From NCBI GenBank assembly GCA_016711705.1, contig JADJSK010000001.1, positions 496,001 to 560,000 on the forward strand: 64,000 nt of DNA, read 5' to 3'. The stretch is from Candidatus Brachybacter algidus (GTDB lineage Bacteria; Bacteroidota; Bacteroidia; Chitinophagales; Saprospiraceae). Position 1 is the first letter of the stretch. Each line of letters begins with the position of its first letter. Below the pieces are notes generated by a model. It was not told where the DNA came from. It made no database searches and saw only the letters and a program-made list of their open reading frames with translations. Below are positions 27,285-36,433 of this stretch, in pieces. The translations under genes and the position numbers were made by a program.

Positions 27285-27998
27285 TTAAAAATCTTTAATA
27301 CCGTTATCTCTCATTAAAATATCATATACTTCTTTCATTCCTTCTGTAGCTGGTTTTTCAACAATTGTTAAATTTTCTCCAAGTCTCCTTGTCTCATAAC
27401 TTTCCACTATTGCCACATCTATTAAAAATATCTTTTCTGCTCTGTGGGCGAATCCTACCAAAGATGCTGCAGGATATACCTGTAAGGAGGTCCCAACTAT
27501 AATTAAAATGTCGCATTCTTTGATCAAATCCATTGCTGCACCCAGCAAGGGGACATCTTCTCCAAACCAAACTATAGCAGGCCTTATCTGGCCTCCGTCA
27601 TCTGCTTTATCTGAAAGCGTCATATCGCCACTCCAATCAAAAATTACCCGATCATTCAATACACTTTTGGCTTTTAATAAGCTACCGTGCAAATGAAGAA
27701 TATTTTTTGAACCGGCTCTTTCATGAAGATCATCGACGTTCTGAGTAATAACTTGGACATTAAAGTCCGTTTGTAATTCTGCACACAAGAGATGAGCTTT
27801 ATTGGGTTTGACATTATTTAAATCCGCCCGACGCATATTATAGAAATTGAGCACCAACTCAGGATTACTATGCCAACCTTCAATACTTGCCACTTCCATT
27901 ACATCATGATTCTCCCAAAGCCCATCAGCATCCCGAAAAGTACGTATTCCACTTTCTGCGCTGATGCCGGCCCCTGATAATATGACTATATTCTTCAT
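27285..27998 (-). CDS. NAD-dependent deacylase, Sir2 family (no zinc cysteines)
   Basis: A 237-residue sirtuin that would remove acyl groups from protein lysines using NAD. NAD-binding GAGISAESGIRTFRD is at residues 9-23, QNVDDLHERAG near 86-96, the catalytic His is H104 in LHLHGSL, and GTSLQVYPAA follows. The zinc ribbon cysteines normally found after the HG motif are absent: the segment LLKAKSVLNDRVIFDWSG contains none. From memory this is usual for the Bacteroidota CobB-like branch. It stands alone between fabD and the NAD(P)HX repair gene. Confidence 0.92.
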   Translation of the reverse strand: MKNIVILSGAGISAESGIRTFRDADGLWENHDVMEVASIEGWHSNPELVLNFYNMRRADLNNVKPNKAHLLCAELQTDFNVQVITQNVDDLHERAGSKNILHLHGSLLKAKSVLNDRVIFDWSGDMTLSDKADDGGQIRPAIVWFGEDVPLLGAAMDLIKECDILIIVGTSLQVYPAASLVGFAHRAEKIFLIDVAIVESYETRRLGENLTIVEKPATEGMKEVYDILMRDNGIKDF

Positions 27999-28108
27999 TT
28001 TATTTTTTTTAATATCTCATTTAAATAAATTAATTTAAGTTTCGGTAGCCAAATTTTCCTTTTTGAAGAAGAATTTTTTTTTAATAAAATGCTAGAAGGT
28101 AGATTTTA

Positions 28109-28126
28109 GTCCCGCAACTGCGGGAC
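28109..28126. repeat. Perfect small inverted repeat
   Basis: GTCCCGCA and TGCGGGAC are exact reverse complements around two bases. There is no T run, so it is unlikely to be a terminator. It may be a REP-like intergenic element. Confidence 0.55.
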
Positions 28127-28224
28127 CCATCAATCACATGGATATTTTTTTCTAATAAACCTATTAAAGAAAAAATATGAATCAATTGACTAAACTCCCC
28201 GCCGTCACTTTCTTTAGTCGGGCA

Positions 28225-28260
28225 ACCATCTAACATCTAACATCTAACATTAGCCATCTA
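28225..28260. repeat. Tandem CATCTAA repeats
   Basis: CATCTAA occurs three times in direct tandem, followed by CATTAGCCATCTA. It is located in the 295-bp gap between the sirtuin start and the NAD(P)HX repair gene end; the gap shows no gene. Confidence 0.6.
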
Positions 28261-28293
28261 CCCTTGTTTCTTAACTGCCAAAACTTGACTAAA

Positions 28294-29796
28294 TTAATCC
28301 AGGGTAAGGTATGCCTGACCAATATTATCAATTATATCAGAAGCAATTAAAGACCTGAACCCAAATTTTTCCTTTGCAATATTCCCTGCTGTTCCATGCA
28401 AGAATACACCAATTATGGCTGCGTCGATTGTATCATATCCCTGTGCCAATAGTGAAACTATCATCCCTGTCAAAACATCACCAGACCCACCTGTAGCCAT
28501 TCCACTGTTGGCAGTGTTATTAAAATAAATCTGCCCTGACGGTGCAGATATTACAGTATCAGCTCCTTTTAGTACAATTACAATCTTATTTTCAAAAGAA
28601 AATTCTTTCATAAAATTAATTCTCTCAATGTGGTTATTGAAAGTGCCAAATAATCTATCAAATTCACCTTGATGCGGAGTGATTATTGAGTTTAAAGGAA
28701 TCAGTTTTTCCCAATGATCGAGTTGTGAAAATAAAGTAAGCGCATCCGCATCGATGACTTTGGGAACTTCTAATGTCTCTTTTAAAATATTTTTTAACAT
28801 TTCAGATTGTACAAAAGTCAAGCCCATACCAGGACCGATAGCAATGGAGTTGATTTTCGGCGGAATGCTACATCTAGTAACTTCATTTGGATTTATATCA
28901 GGATCTATAAGTGCTTCCGGGAAAGCTCCTTGTATAAAATTGGCAGAACTGCCCGGAACGTGCAATGTAACTAGCCCACAACCAGTTCTAAGCGCTGCCT
29001 TACCTGCCAGTAAGATACATCCTGCTTTGCCAAATGTGCCACCAACTATAAAACAACTACCTGCATTATACTTATGATTAAGTCTATTATATGGTTTCAG
29101 TAGATTTCGAACGAATTCGGAATCTATATATTCAAAATCAGTTTGAATATCTTCTAAAAATCTATTAAAAGGCGCAATGGGTGCCAAAGACAGTTGACCT
29201 ATCTTATTTTCTTTTAGATCAAGAAAATAAGCCATTTTCAAAGTGCCCAAAGCAACGGTGTGATCGCAAGCCATTGATACGCCTTTACTACCTGAGTCAG
29301 CGAATATTCCAGTTGGTATATCAATCGCAATTTTAATGGAAGAGAACTTATTTAATTGCAAAATAAGTATTTCAAGATTTTCTTCCAAATGCCTGTTAAG
29401 TCCTGTTCCAAATATTCCATCTATCAAAATTGTATGTTCAGGAATAATATGTTCTATTAATCCTATCCTTGAAACATGCTCATAATCAATAGAAAGAGGT
29501 AATTCAGATGAACATATCATCATCTCTTGACTAGGTTTTGATGAAGTTTCAATAAGTATCAATTTAATATTGAATCCTTTAATTACCAATCTTTTAGCGA
29601 TTTCTACAGCATCTGCTCCATTCCTTCCACTTCCAGCATATATAAGAATTTTATTATTTATATTATAATTATAATCAATGAAATATTTAACAAAAGCATC
29701 TGCGGCTAGTGATATTAAGTAAACAGAACTTATATCCAATTTATTTATTACTTCATTCTCTAGTTCTAAAACTTGTGACCTGGACAGTATCTTCAC
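28294..29796 (-). CDS. nnr: Bifunctional NAD(P)H-hydrate epimerase / ADP-dependent NAD(P)H-hydrate dehydratase
   Basis: Repairs hydrated NADH and NADPH: the N-terminal YjeF_N domain (about 1-210, with IYAGSGRNGADAVEIAKRL and DGIFGTGLNR) interconverts the epimers. The C-terminal ribokinase-like domain (about 230-500, with GGTFGKAGCILLAGKAALRTG, ITPHQGEFDRL and the GGSGDVLTG anion-hole motif near 437) dehydrates the S form using ADP. Both halves look complete. The start is a GTG at 29796; no in-frame ATG lies upstream. A TAGTTTTG -7 box on the minus strand (29825-29832) puts transcription start about 23 bases before it, in a divergent promoter region shared with the PorP gene. Confidence 0.94.
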   Translation of the reverse strand: MKILSRSQVLELENEVINKLDISSVYLISLAADAFVKYFIDYNYNINNKILIYAGSGRNGADAVEIAKRLVIKGFNIKLILIETSSKPSQEMMICSSELPLSIDYEHVSRIGLIEHIIPEHTILIDGIFGTGLNRHLEENLEILILQLNKFSSIKIAIDIPTGIFADSGSKGVSMACDHTVALGTLKMAYFLDLKENKIGQLSLAPIAPFNRFLEDIQTDFEYIDSEFVRNLLKPYNRLNHKYNAGSCFIVGGTFGKAGCILLAGKAALRTGCGLVTLHVPGSSANFIQGAFPEALIDPDINPNEVTRCSIPPKINSIAIGPGMGLTFVQSEMLKNILKETLEVPKVIDADALTLFSQLDHWEKLIPLNSIITPHQGEFDRLFGTFNNHIERINFMKEFSFENKIVIVLKGADTVISAPSGQIYFNNTANSGMATGGSGDVLTGMIVSLLAQGYDTIDAAIIGVFLHGTAGNIAKEKFGFRSLIASDIIDNIGQAYLTLD

Positions 29797-29837
29797 GTCT
29801 TCATTTTTTATTATTATTAATAGTCAAAACTACTTTT

Positions 29838-29870
29838 TTTGTTACTTATGAAAAAAAAGAAGTATTTTTG
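29838..29870 (+). promoter_or_regulatory. Bacteroidota-type promoter for the PorP/SprF gene
   Basis: TTTG at 29838-29841 and TATTTTTG at 29863-29870 are separated by 21 bases. Transcription would start near 29876, which excludes starts upstream of that point and supports the TTG at 29907 as the PorP/SprF start. Confidence 0.62.
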
Positions 29871-29906
29871 ACGAAGATAATTAGTAAACCCATAAACATA
29901 TTCGCT

Positions 29907-30935
29907 TTGGAAAAAAAACGTTTACTCAAATGTATAGGTATTTTTTTGATGTTTTGCTATGTAAATATTGGACATAGTCAAAATGAAATACACTATTCCC
30001 AATTTTATAATGCCACCTTAAATCTTAACCCGGGTCTCACCGGTATATTCAATGGAGACAAGAGGATATCAGGCAATTATCGAAGTCAATGGAGATCTGT
30101 TCCGGTGGACTATTTTACAGTTAGTGCCAATTATGACCAAAAGATTTATTCTCAAAAAAATGATAAAATCTTCTTTGGTGTCGGTGGCAATTTTAATTTT
30201 GATCAAGCTGGTGACGGAAAATTAGGCTTGCTAAATTTGAATTTGCAAGGATCATTTACTTATATGGTTAATCAACATTTCTTTCTGACTCCAGGTATTG
30301 GTGTCGGATTTGGTCAGAGAACTATCAACAGCAAAGGATTAAATTTTGCTGATCAATGGGATGGAACTCAAGTAATTTACAATCCAACAACAGGCGAAAA
30401 AGTAGATTTGGATACAAAGTCATTCGTATATCCGGAGACTTCTGCTGGTTTAAATATTAGATTACAAAATAGTTCGCGAACAAAGATTGATGTTGGAGCT
30501 GGTTTTTGCCACTTAAATTCTCCTAGAATGAGATTTTATTCAGGTTATGATTCAAAATTACCTGTAACAATGTCAGTTTATGGTCTTGGGTCGCTTTACC
30601 TGGCTCAACCTTTTGATTTGTTGCTAAATGCTGCTTATCGTAAGTCTGATGAATATAATGAAACTTTGCTCGGCGCAGGTCTTAAAGTATATCTTAGTTC
30701 GAGAAGAGGTAAAGAATTTGCTATTGTAGGAGGTGTTAACTTTAGAACTGATGATGCATGGATTCCGACAGTAGAACTCCATATTAATCAGATTAGAGCC
30801 GGAATAAGTTATGATATCAATAATTCTGATTTCAAGATAGCTACTGAAAAGAAGGGTGGTCTTGAAGTTTCTCTCCAATATATCATTACTGAAGTTAAAC
30901 CTTTGAAAGATTACAGATCTTGTCCTGTTTATTAA
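29907..30935 (+). CDS. T9SS membrane protein, PorP/SprF family
   Basis: Outer-membrane barrel protein that in Flavobacterium (SprF) and Porphyromonas (PorP) is needed to export or attach type B cargo. The family hallmark follows the signal peptide: EIHYSQFYNATLNLNPGLTG, then NYRSQWRSV. The frame is open back to 29709 but overlaps the divergent gene. The TTG at 29907 yields an ideal 25-residue signal peptide (MEKKRLLKCIGIFLMF..HSQ), and the promoter ends just before it, so I chose it. The first in-frame ATG (29949) would cut the signal in half. The PD40/OmpA and type B genes downstream complete a typical export cluster. Confidence 0.88.
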   Translation: MEKKRLLKCIGIFLMFCYVNIGHSQNEIHYSQFYNATLNLNPGLTGIFNGDKRISGNYRSQWRSVPVDYFTVSANYDQKIYSQKNDKIFFGVGGNFNFDQAGDGKLGLLNLNLQGSFTYMVNQHFFLTPGIGVGFGQRTINSKGLNFADQWDGTQVIYNPTTGEKVDLDTKSFVYPETSAGLNIRLQNSSRTKIDVGAGFCHLNSPRMRFYSGYDSKLPVTMSVYGLGSLYLAQPFDLLLNAAYRKSDEYNETLLGAGLKVYLSSRRGKEFAIVGGVNFRTDDAWIPTVELHINQIRAGISYDINNSDFKIATEKKGGLEVSLQYIITEVKPLKDYRSCPVY

Positions 30936-30963
30936 ATATAGCAGAAATCCCAAAGTTAAAAAC

Positions 30964-32028
30964 ATGATGAAAAATATACTTATAATTATAGTTTGCTTTT
31001 TTGCACTAAATCAAGTGCAGTCCCAAACTAAAAAACAATATCTTAAGGCAGCCGAAAAAAGTCTTGCTATTAAAGATTACAAAAGTGCAATGGTTAATTT
31101 TCAGATTGCCGCAGAATTCGATCCAGGTGATCCTGAATTGTTATTCAAAATAGCAGAATCTGCCAGAAATTTCCATGCTTACACTAAGGCAGAACAATAT
31201 TATACATTGCTCCAGCTATCTGAAAGAAAGAATGAGCCTCAGTTCAAAGAATCTCTCTTTTGGCTGGGTGAAGTTCAAACGATTCAAGGTAAATATACTG
31301 AAGCTCAGGATAATTACAATCTGTACATATCTCAGAATGAAGGTGCAGAGAACGAAAACGTAACAGTTGCAAAGCAAAGACTTGAATCTTTAGATTGGGC
31401 TATAAAAAATGCCAGTGATTCTGTTGAATTTTACAAAGTGGAACAATTGGGTAGTGATATTAACTCTCCCTACAATGATTTTGCTCCATTTGCTAAGAAT
31501 GATTCATTCTTTTATGCTTCAAATCGATTCACCAATCCTAAAAACAAATGGTTAATTGGAAAGACATTATTGAAAGACTCAATCAGCAATGGTGAGTTAA
31601 GCAATGCATTCAATGAGGACACTAAGCACAATGTAAATCTTACATTTACTCCTGATGGAAACAGAGTGTATTTCTCTAATTGCGATAATGCAAACTTTTC
31701 CGAAATCAGATGTGAATTATACTACAGAGATGTGATGCCTGATGGCACACTTGGAGCTGCAGTCAGGGTTCCCGACCCGGTTAATATCTCAGGATATACT
31801 TCAACTCAACCAACTATTGGTCGGGTCGATGGACTTAATAAAACGATTCTATTTTTTACATCTGACCGTCCGGGTGGAGTAGGGAAGGAAGATATATGGT
31901 ATGTAGAAGTGAATGGTAACAGCTATGGCACTCCTATCAATGCAAAAGACTTGAACACTATTGATGCTGAAGCAACTCCATTTTTCACCAAAACTCTCAG
32001 ACATTATATTTCAGCTCTTTTGGACTGA
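30964..32028 (+). CDS. PD40/OmpA family protein, 5' part (frameshifted gene, TPR plus beta-propeller)
   Basis: First part of a gene that should run 30964-33374 (about 800 residues), resembling PorE-type periplasmic anchor proteins of T9SS. A signal peptide (MMKNILIIIVCFFALNQVQS) precedes TPR repeats (about 25-135) and WD40-like PD40 blades (about 150-345). The frame leaves homology at about 31991-31995, where the expected T-K-N-S-Q-T-L-Y-F is interrupted. The final residues LRHYISALLD are out-of-frame. Loss of one A in the run at 31990-31993 would explain it. It lies between PorP/SprF and the type B protein, as in other Bacteroidota. Confidence 0.85.
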   Translation: MMKNILIIIVCFFALNQVQSQTKKQYLKAAEKSLAIKDYKSAMVNFQIAAEFDPGDPELLFKIAESARNFHAYTKAEQYYTLLQLSERKNEPQFKESLFWLGEVQTIQGKYTEAQDNYNLYISQNEGAENENVTVAKQRLESLDWAIKNASDSVEFYKVEQLGSDINSPYNDFAPFAKNDSFFYASNRFTNPKNKWLIGKTLLKDSISNGELSNAFNEDTKHNVNLTFTPDGNRVYFSNCDNANFSEIRCELYYRDVMPDGTLGAAVRVPDPVNISGYTSTQPTIGRVDGLNKTILFFTSDRPGGVGKEDIWYVEVNGNSYGTPINAKDLNTIDAEATPFFTKTLRHYISALLD

Positions 32029-32141
32029 AGGGATTCGGAGGATATGATATTTATAAGACTTCCTTCACTGATGGCAAATGGTCAGATCCGGAACAAGAAC
32101 CGGCTCCACTAAACAGTAGCTACAATGATATATATTATACA

Positions 32142-33374
32142 TTGTCTGACAATTCAAAAACAGGTTATTTTGCTTCAAACAGAGCAGGTTCCTTATATTT
32201 AGATCCAACAGAGGAAGCATGCTGTAATGATATTTATAAAGTTGATGTATTGAAAGTCAACTTATTGGCTTATGTTTTTGACGCCAATACACGCGATTCT
32301 TTACCAGGTGCTAAAGTTGCTTTATACAAGAGAAGTGGTCCTGAATTAGCTAGTCAACAAATTGAAACAAGATCTTCTTATTTATTCCCATTAGATCCTG
32401 GTTATGAATTTATGGCAGTAGCTTCCAAACCAGGCTATTATCCTGATACAGTATACTTTTCCACTAAAGATTTAAAGGACAATTCTGATATAGTTAAATT
32501 GTTCTACTTAAAATCTAAAGAATTAGATTTGGATGTATTGACATTTGCCAAAAAAACAGGTTTACCATTAAATGGCACTACTATAAGAATTATAGATACT
32601 AATGATCCAAGTAAAGAGCAAATCATTCAATTGACAGAATCAACTAACAGACATATATTCCCAGTAGAAAGAGGTAAAAAATATCTTGTAATTGCTACTA
32701 AAAAGGGATTTGCTCCTGACTCTGCTTATGTAGATACAAGAAATGTACCTGATAATGTAAGCAAAATTGAACAGAAACTATACCTTGGCAAAGGTAACCT
32801 TGAAGATTATCTGCCTATAGAGCTATTCTTTGATAATGATGAACCTGGTAGACGTTCAAGAACCTTAACTACAACTAAGACTTTCCCAGAAACATTTGAT
32901 CCTTATTACAATAAGAAATGGTTATATAGAGATAAATATGTACAACCACTCAAAGGAGACGAAAGAACTCAGGCAGAGAAAATCATGAACAACTTCTTTG
33001 AAAATAAAGTCAAGAAAGGAAATGATGATCTTATCGCATTTACAGAAGCATTAGAAGAAGTTTTAGATAGGGGAGAAGCTGTAGGAATAGTTATCCAAGG
33101 ATTTACTTCACCATTGGCTTCAAGTGCTTACAATGAAAAACTTGGATCCAGAAGGGTTAATAGTATTATCAACTATCTTAATAGAGCAAGTAAAGGCGCT
33201 ATCGCTCCTTATCTGAAAAACGGTAAACTTAAGGTTTCTGAAGTCTCATTTGGTGAATCAAGGTCTCCGGCTGATGTAGTATCAAGCTATAGTGATCTTA
33301 GAAACTCTGTATACAGCGTAGCTGCTTCTAGAGAAAGAAGAGTAGAAATAGTTAATTTAAGTAGAACAAAATAA
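32142..33374 (+). CDS. PD40/OmpA family protein, 3' part (carboxypeptidase-like repeats plus OmpA domain)
   Basis: Continuation of the preceding gene. The true reading frame resumes at 31995 (S-Q-T-L-Y-F-S-S-F-G-L-K-G), before the first ATG of this frame at 32142. It carries the last PD40 blade (GYFASNRAGSLYL), two carboxypeptidase-regulatory-like repeats (DSLPGAKVALYKR, LPLNGTTIRIID) and a C-terminal OmpA-like peptidoglycan-binding domain (GFTSPLASSAYNEKLGSRR, ending RERRVEIVNL). If the frameshift is real the OmpA anchor would be lost from the product. No ribosome binding signal suggests independent translation. Confidence 0.83.
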   Translation: MSDNSKTGYFASNRAGSLYLDPTEEACCNDIYKVDVLKVNLLAYVFDANTRDSLPGAKVALYKRSGPELASQQIETRSSYLFPLDPGYEFMAVASKPGYYPDTVYFSTKDLKDNSDIVKLFYLKSKELDLDVLTFAKKTGLPLNGTTIRIIDTNDPSKEQIIQLTESTNRHIFPVERGKKYLVIATKKGFAPDSAYVDTRNVPDNVSKIEQKLYLGKGNLEDYLPIELFFDNDEPGRRSRTLTTTKTFPETFDPYYNKKWLYRDKYVQPLKGDERTQAEKIMNNFFENKVKKGNDDLIAFTEALEEVLDRGEAVGIVIQGFTSPLASSAYNEKLGSRRVNSIINYLNRASKGAIAPYLKNGKLKVSEVSFGESRSPADVVSSYSDLRNSVYSVAASRERRVEIVNLSRTK

Positions 33375-33408
33375 TCCATATTTAGTCAAACTAGATAAAG
33401 TAATATCC

Positions 33409-36381
33409 ATGAACTCATTTTTAAAAAGGTATATACAAATTGGCTTTAACAACAATAAGTTAAGCAAGGTAGTGAAGCAATTATGCTTCTTTGCGTTGTT
33501 TATATTTGTTGGATTTCAAGCACAGGCAACGCATATAGTAGGTGGTGAAATGACTTACAGATGTCTTGGAAATAATAAATATGAAATTATTCTAACAGTC
33601 TACAGAGACTGTTATTATGGTGACCCATCAGTAGGTTTCGATGACCCTGCATGGATTGGTTTTTATAGAAATTCTAATAATACTCCTGTTCAGACTATCG
33701 GAATTCAAGGTGTATTATTCGTGCCTTATGATGCCACTGATACATTAGATGAGCAGTTAACTTCAGAATGTAATATTATTGGTCAGGATGTATGTGTGCA
33801 CAGGGCTGTTTACAGAACAGTTGTTACTTTGCCTCAGATACCTGGGGGCTATACAGTAGTATATCAGAGATGTTGCAGAAATGAAACTTTACAGAACATT
33901 GAAGTTCCATTAAATACTGGAGCTGTATTTTCAGTAAAAATTGAAGGCCCTGCTTTGACGAGCTGTAATTCTTCTCCAAGATATGAAGACTGGCCTCCGA
34001 TCTATGTTTGTGCCAATAAACCATTAAATTATGATCATAGTGCCATTGATGATGATGGTGATGAACTAATATACACTTTGTGTAATCCTTTTGAATCAGG
34101 TGATACGGCAGAAGGTAGAGTTTATCCTCCACCGCCGCCACCATTCACTGAAATTCAATGGGGTCCTGGATATAGCCTTAATAATCTGCTTGGGGGTCCT
34201 GATCCCTTACAGATTAATAGTTCCACCGGATTTATAACCGGTACACCTATCACCGTAGGTCAATTCCTAGTTGGTGTTTGTGTTACTGAAAGAAGAAATG
34301 GTGAAACACTATCAGTTATCAGAAGAGATTTCCAATACAATGTAAGAGATTGTTCAAATCCTACAGATGCTTGTTTTGCCATACCTGATACCTTATGTAA
34401 TACAAAAGAAATACATTTTAAAAACTGCTCTGTCAGTACCTTTGAATATAAATGGACTTTCTATGATGCTCAAGGAGGTATATTTGCCACTTCGACAGAT
34501 TTTGAACCAACTATTACATATCCTGATTATGGAACCTATAGGGTTATGTTGATTTCTTCTGATGGCCCTGCTTGTGTAGATACAATGGATAGAAATATTG
34601 TGATCAGTCCGACTAGTATTAAAGCTGGATTTAGTTTAACAGTGCCTAATTGTAACAATGACATCACTATCAAAACAACTAATACATCAGCGGGTGCTTC
34701 TAATTATCAATGGTTCGTAATTAAAGGCGGAAACACAGTTGCCACAAGTAATGATTTCCAACCGGAATTTGTAGTTACCGAGGAAGGACTATACAATGTA
34801 GTATTGATAGCATATGCACAAAATGGATGTAGTGATACTATACAAAAATCAATAACTGTTAAAACACTTGGAGACGAAATTATCCCAAATGAATATACTT
34901 TATGTCTTGGTGAATCTGTGGATTTAAATCCAAATGGTGATCCAAATTTATTGTACACCTGGACACCACCTACTTATCTGACTCCTGGACCAAATGTACC
35001 TAACCCCACATCTACACCGCTGTCCAGCATCACTTATTTTGTAGATGTACTGGATCCAATTTCTGGTTGTGTTCTAAGAGATACTGTGGACGTAAAGTTA
35101 AGGACAGAACCAAATCTTGATTTTGATTGGACCAATGCCTGTGGTGTTTTAGTAGTTGACTTTATAAATAAAACAAATCCACCTGAAACTTATTTTTGGG
35201 ATTTTGGTGATGGCATAGGCACTTCAACTGATGTGAATCCTTCTTATACTTATTTGACACCCGGAAGCTATTGGGTGAAATTAAGTAATATTGGAGGATG
35301 TGAAAGGGTTGATTCTCAATTAATTAAAGTTAATTATATCGATCTTCCATCGATTAATGATTCTATATATTTATGTGGAACCAACACAACTCCATTAAAC
35401 GCTAATGGAAATCCAAATTACAATTATGTTTGGTCACCTGCTGATAAAATACTAGGTCCTAACAATATTCCCAATCCGATTGCCGTGATTGATGGTTATA
35501 CTGTCTTTACTGCTACTGTTAGCGATCCTACCTTTAACGATTGTACTGTTGAAGCCAGAGTTGCTGTAGATTTGGCTGTATTAAATATGGTTAGCGAGAA
35601 TGTTTTCGTTTGTGAAGGCGACAATACAACTTTGGGAGTCACGTTGAATGGTGGTGTTGGTACACCAACTATTGTATGGTCACCTGATGTAAATATAGTG
35701 GCAGGGCAGGGGACTACTCAAATAACTGTTCTAGGAGTAGAAGATCAAATTTATACAGTTACTGTAACATATCCTGAACCAGCTCCTGAAGGATGTACAA
35801 TTAGCGGTTCCGTTACATTAGACGTTGGTACTTATGGGGGGGCAGTAACTGCAACAATTGCAGAAGTAGAAATTTTTGATGTAGAAAAAGTTCAATTATT
35901 TGCAAAACCTGATGGGTTACAATATTCATGGACTCCAACTGCCGGTCTAGACAATCCTAATGCACAAAATCCTATATATACACCACCACTAGGAACACTA
36001 GGACCAATAACTTTTACAGTTACAGTGACACAACCTGATGGTTGTAATAGAACTGCATCTGTAGATTTAACAGTCAATCCAACACTGTGTGACAAAGACC
36101 ATGTATTCTTGCCGAATGCATTTTCTCCAAATGGTAAGGGTGATGTAGTAAATGAAACATTACGATTGTTGCAACAAGGCCAGGTTAATAAACTCAACAA
36201 ATTGGTTATATACAATAGATTTGGACAAGAAGTATTTACTACTACCAATATCAATTTTGTTTGGGATGGAACATTCCAGGGAAAAGTACTTGATCCTGAT
36301 GTTTATGGTTTTTATATTGATGTAGAGTGTATTGGAGGAGCTCAGTTTAAAAACCAAGGTAATATTACGATTGTAAAATAA
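33409..36381 (+). CDS. Secreted PKD-repeat protein with T9SS type B (gliding motility-associated) C-terminal domain
   Basis: A surface protein of 990 residues. A long N-terminus precedes the hydrophobic signal core (CFFALFIFVGFQAQA). The mature start THIVGGEMTYRCLGNNKYEI and VYRDCYYGDPS is the typical head of this Bacteroidota family. A proline run (YPPPPPPF) lies near residue 240. Several PKD/Ig-like domains follow, one with the diagnostic YFWDFGDGIG block near 600. The C-terminal ~90 residues are a type B sorting domain (FLPNAFSPNGKGDVVNE, IYNRFGQEVF, NITIVK). It is the likely cargo of the PorP/SprF protein encoded two genes upstream, and ends in a terminator. Confidence 0.92.
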   Translation: MNSFLKRYIQIGFNNNKLSKVVKQLCFFALFIFVGFQAQATHIVGGEMTYRCLGNNKYEIILTVYRDCYYGDPSVGFDDPAWIGFYRNSNNTPVQTIGIQGVLFVPYDATDTLDEQLTSECNIIGQDVCVHRAVYRTVVTLPQIPGGYTVVYQRCCRNETLQNIEVPLNTGAVFSVKIEGPALTSCNSSPRYEDWPPIYVCANKPLNYDHSAIDDDGDELIYTLCNPFESGDTAEGRVYPPPPPPFTEIQWGPGYSLNNLLGGPDPLQINSSTGFITGTPITVGQFLVGVCVTERRNGETLSVIRRDFQYNVRDCSNPTDACFAIPDTLCNTKEIHFKNCSVSTFEYKWTFYDAQGGIFATSTDFEPTITYPDYGTYRVMLISSDGPACVDTMDRNIVISPTSIKAGFSLTVPNCNNDITIKTTNTSAGASNYQWFVIKGGNTVATSNDFQPEFVVTEEGLYNVVLIAYAQNGCSDTIQKSITVKTLGDEIIPNEYTLCLGESVDLNPNGDPNLLYTWTPPTYLTPGPNVPNPTSTPLSSITYFVDVLDPISGCVLRDTVDVKLRTEPNLDFDWTNACGVLVVDFINKTNPPETYFWDFGDGIGTSTDVNPSYTYLTPGSYWVKLSNIGGCERVDSQLIKVNYIDLPSINDSIYLCGTNTTPLNANGNPNYNYVWSPADKILGPNNIPNPIAVIDGYTVFTATVSDPTFNDCTVEARVAVDLAVLNMVSENVFVCEGDNTTLGVTLNGGVGTPTIVWSPDVNIVAGQGTTQITVLGVEDQIYTVTVTYPEPAPEGCTISGSVTLDVGTYGGAVTATIAEVEIFDVEKVQLFAKPDGLQYSWTPTAGLDNPNAQNPIYTPPLGTLGPITFTVTVTQPDGCNRTASVDLTVNPTLCDKDHVFLPNAFSPNGKGDVVNETLRLLQQGQVNKLNKLVIYNRFGQEVFTTTNINFVWDGTFQGKVLDPDVYGFYIDVECIGGAQFKNQGNITIVK

Positions 36382-36401
36382 TATTGCTTTTAAAATTAAA
36401 A

Positions 36402-36433
36402 AAGCCGGTGTCGTTCAACATCGGCTTTTTTTA
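36402..36433 (+). terminator. Rho-independent terminator of the PorP/PD40/type B cluster
   Basis: AAGCCGGTG pairs with CATCGGCTT (one G-U) around an eight-base loop, followed by seven T, 20 bp after the stop. Confidence 0.9.

Noticed and set aside
28109..28126. Terminator for a transcript in the sirtuin/nnr gap.
   Set aside because: It is a perfect 8-bp inverted repeat but has a two-base loop and no T run on either side, and it is at the 5' side of the sirtuin gene rather than a 3' end.
29848..29871. A seven-codon ORF (ATG followed by AAA codons, then TGA) upstream of PorP/SprF, resembling a leader peptide.
   Set aside because: It lies between or within the -33 and -7 promoter elements, upstream of the predicted transcription start, so it would not be transcribed with the gene.
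31985..32030. Programmed -1 ribosomal frameshift in the PD40/OmpA gene.
   Set aside because: There is no canonical slippery heptamer in the right phase and no strong downstream structure; loss of one A in a run is simpler.
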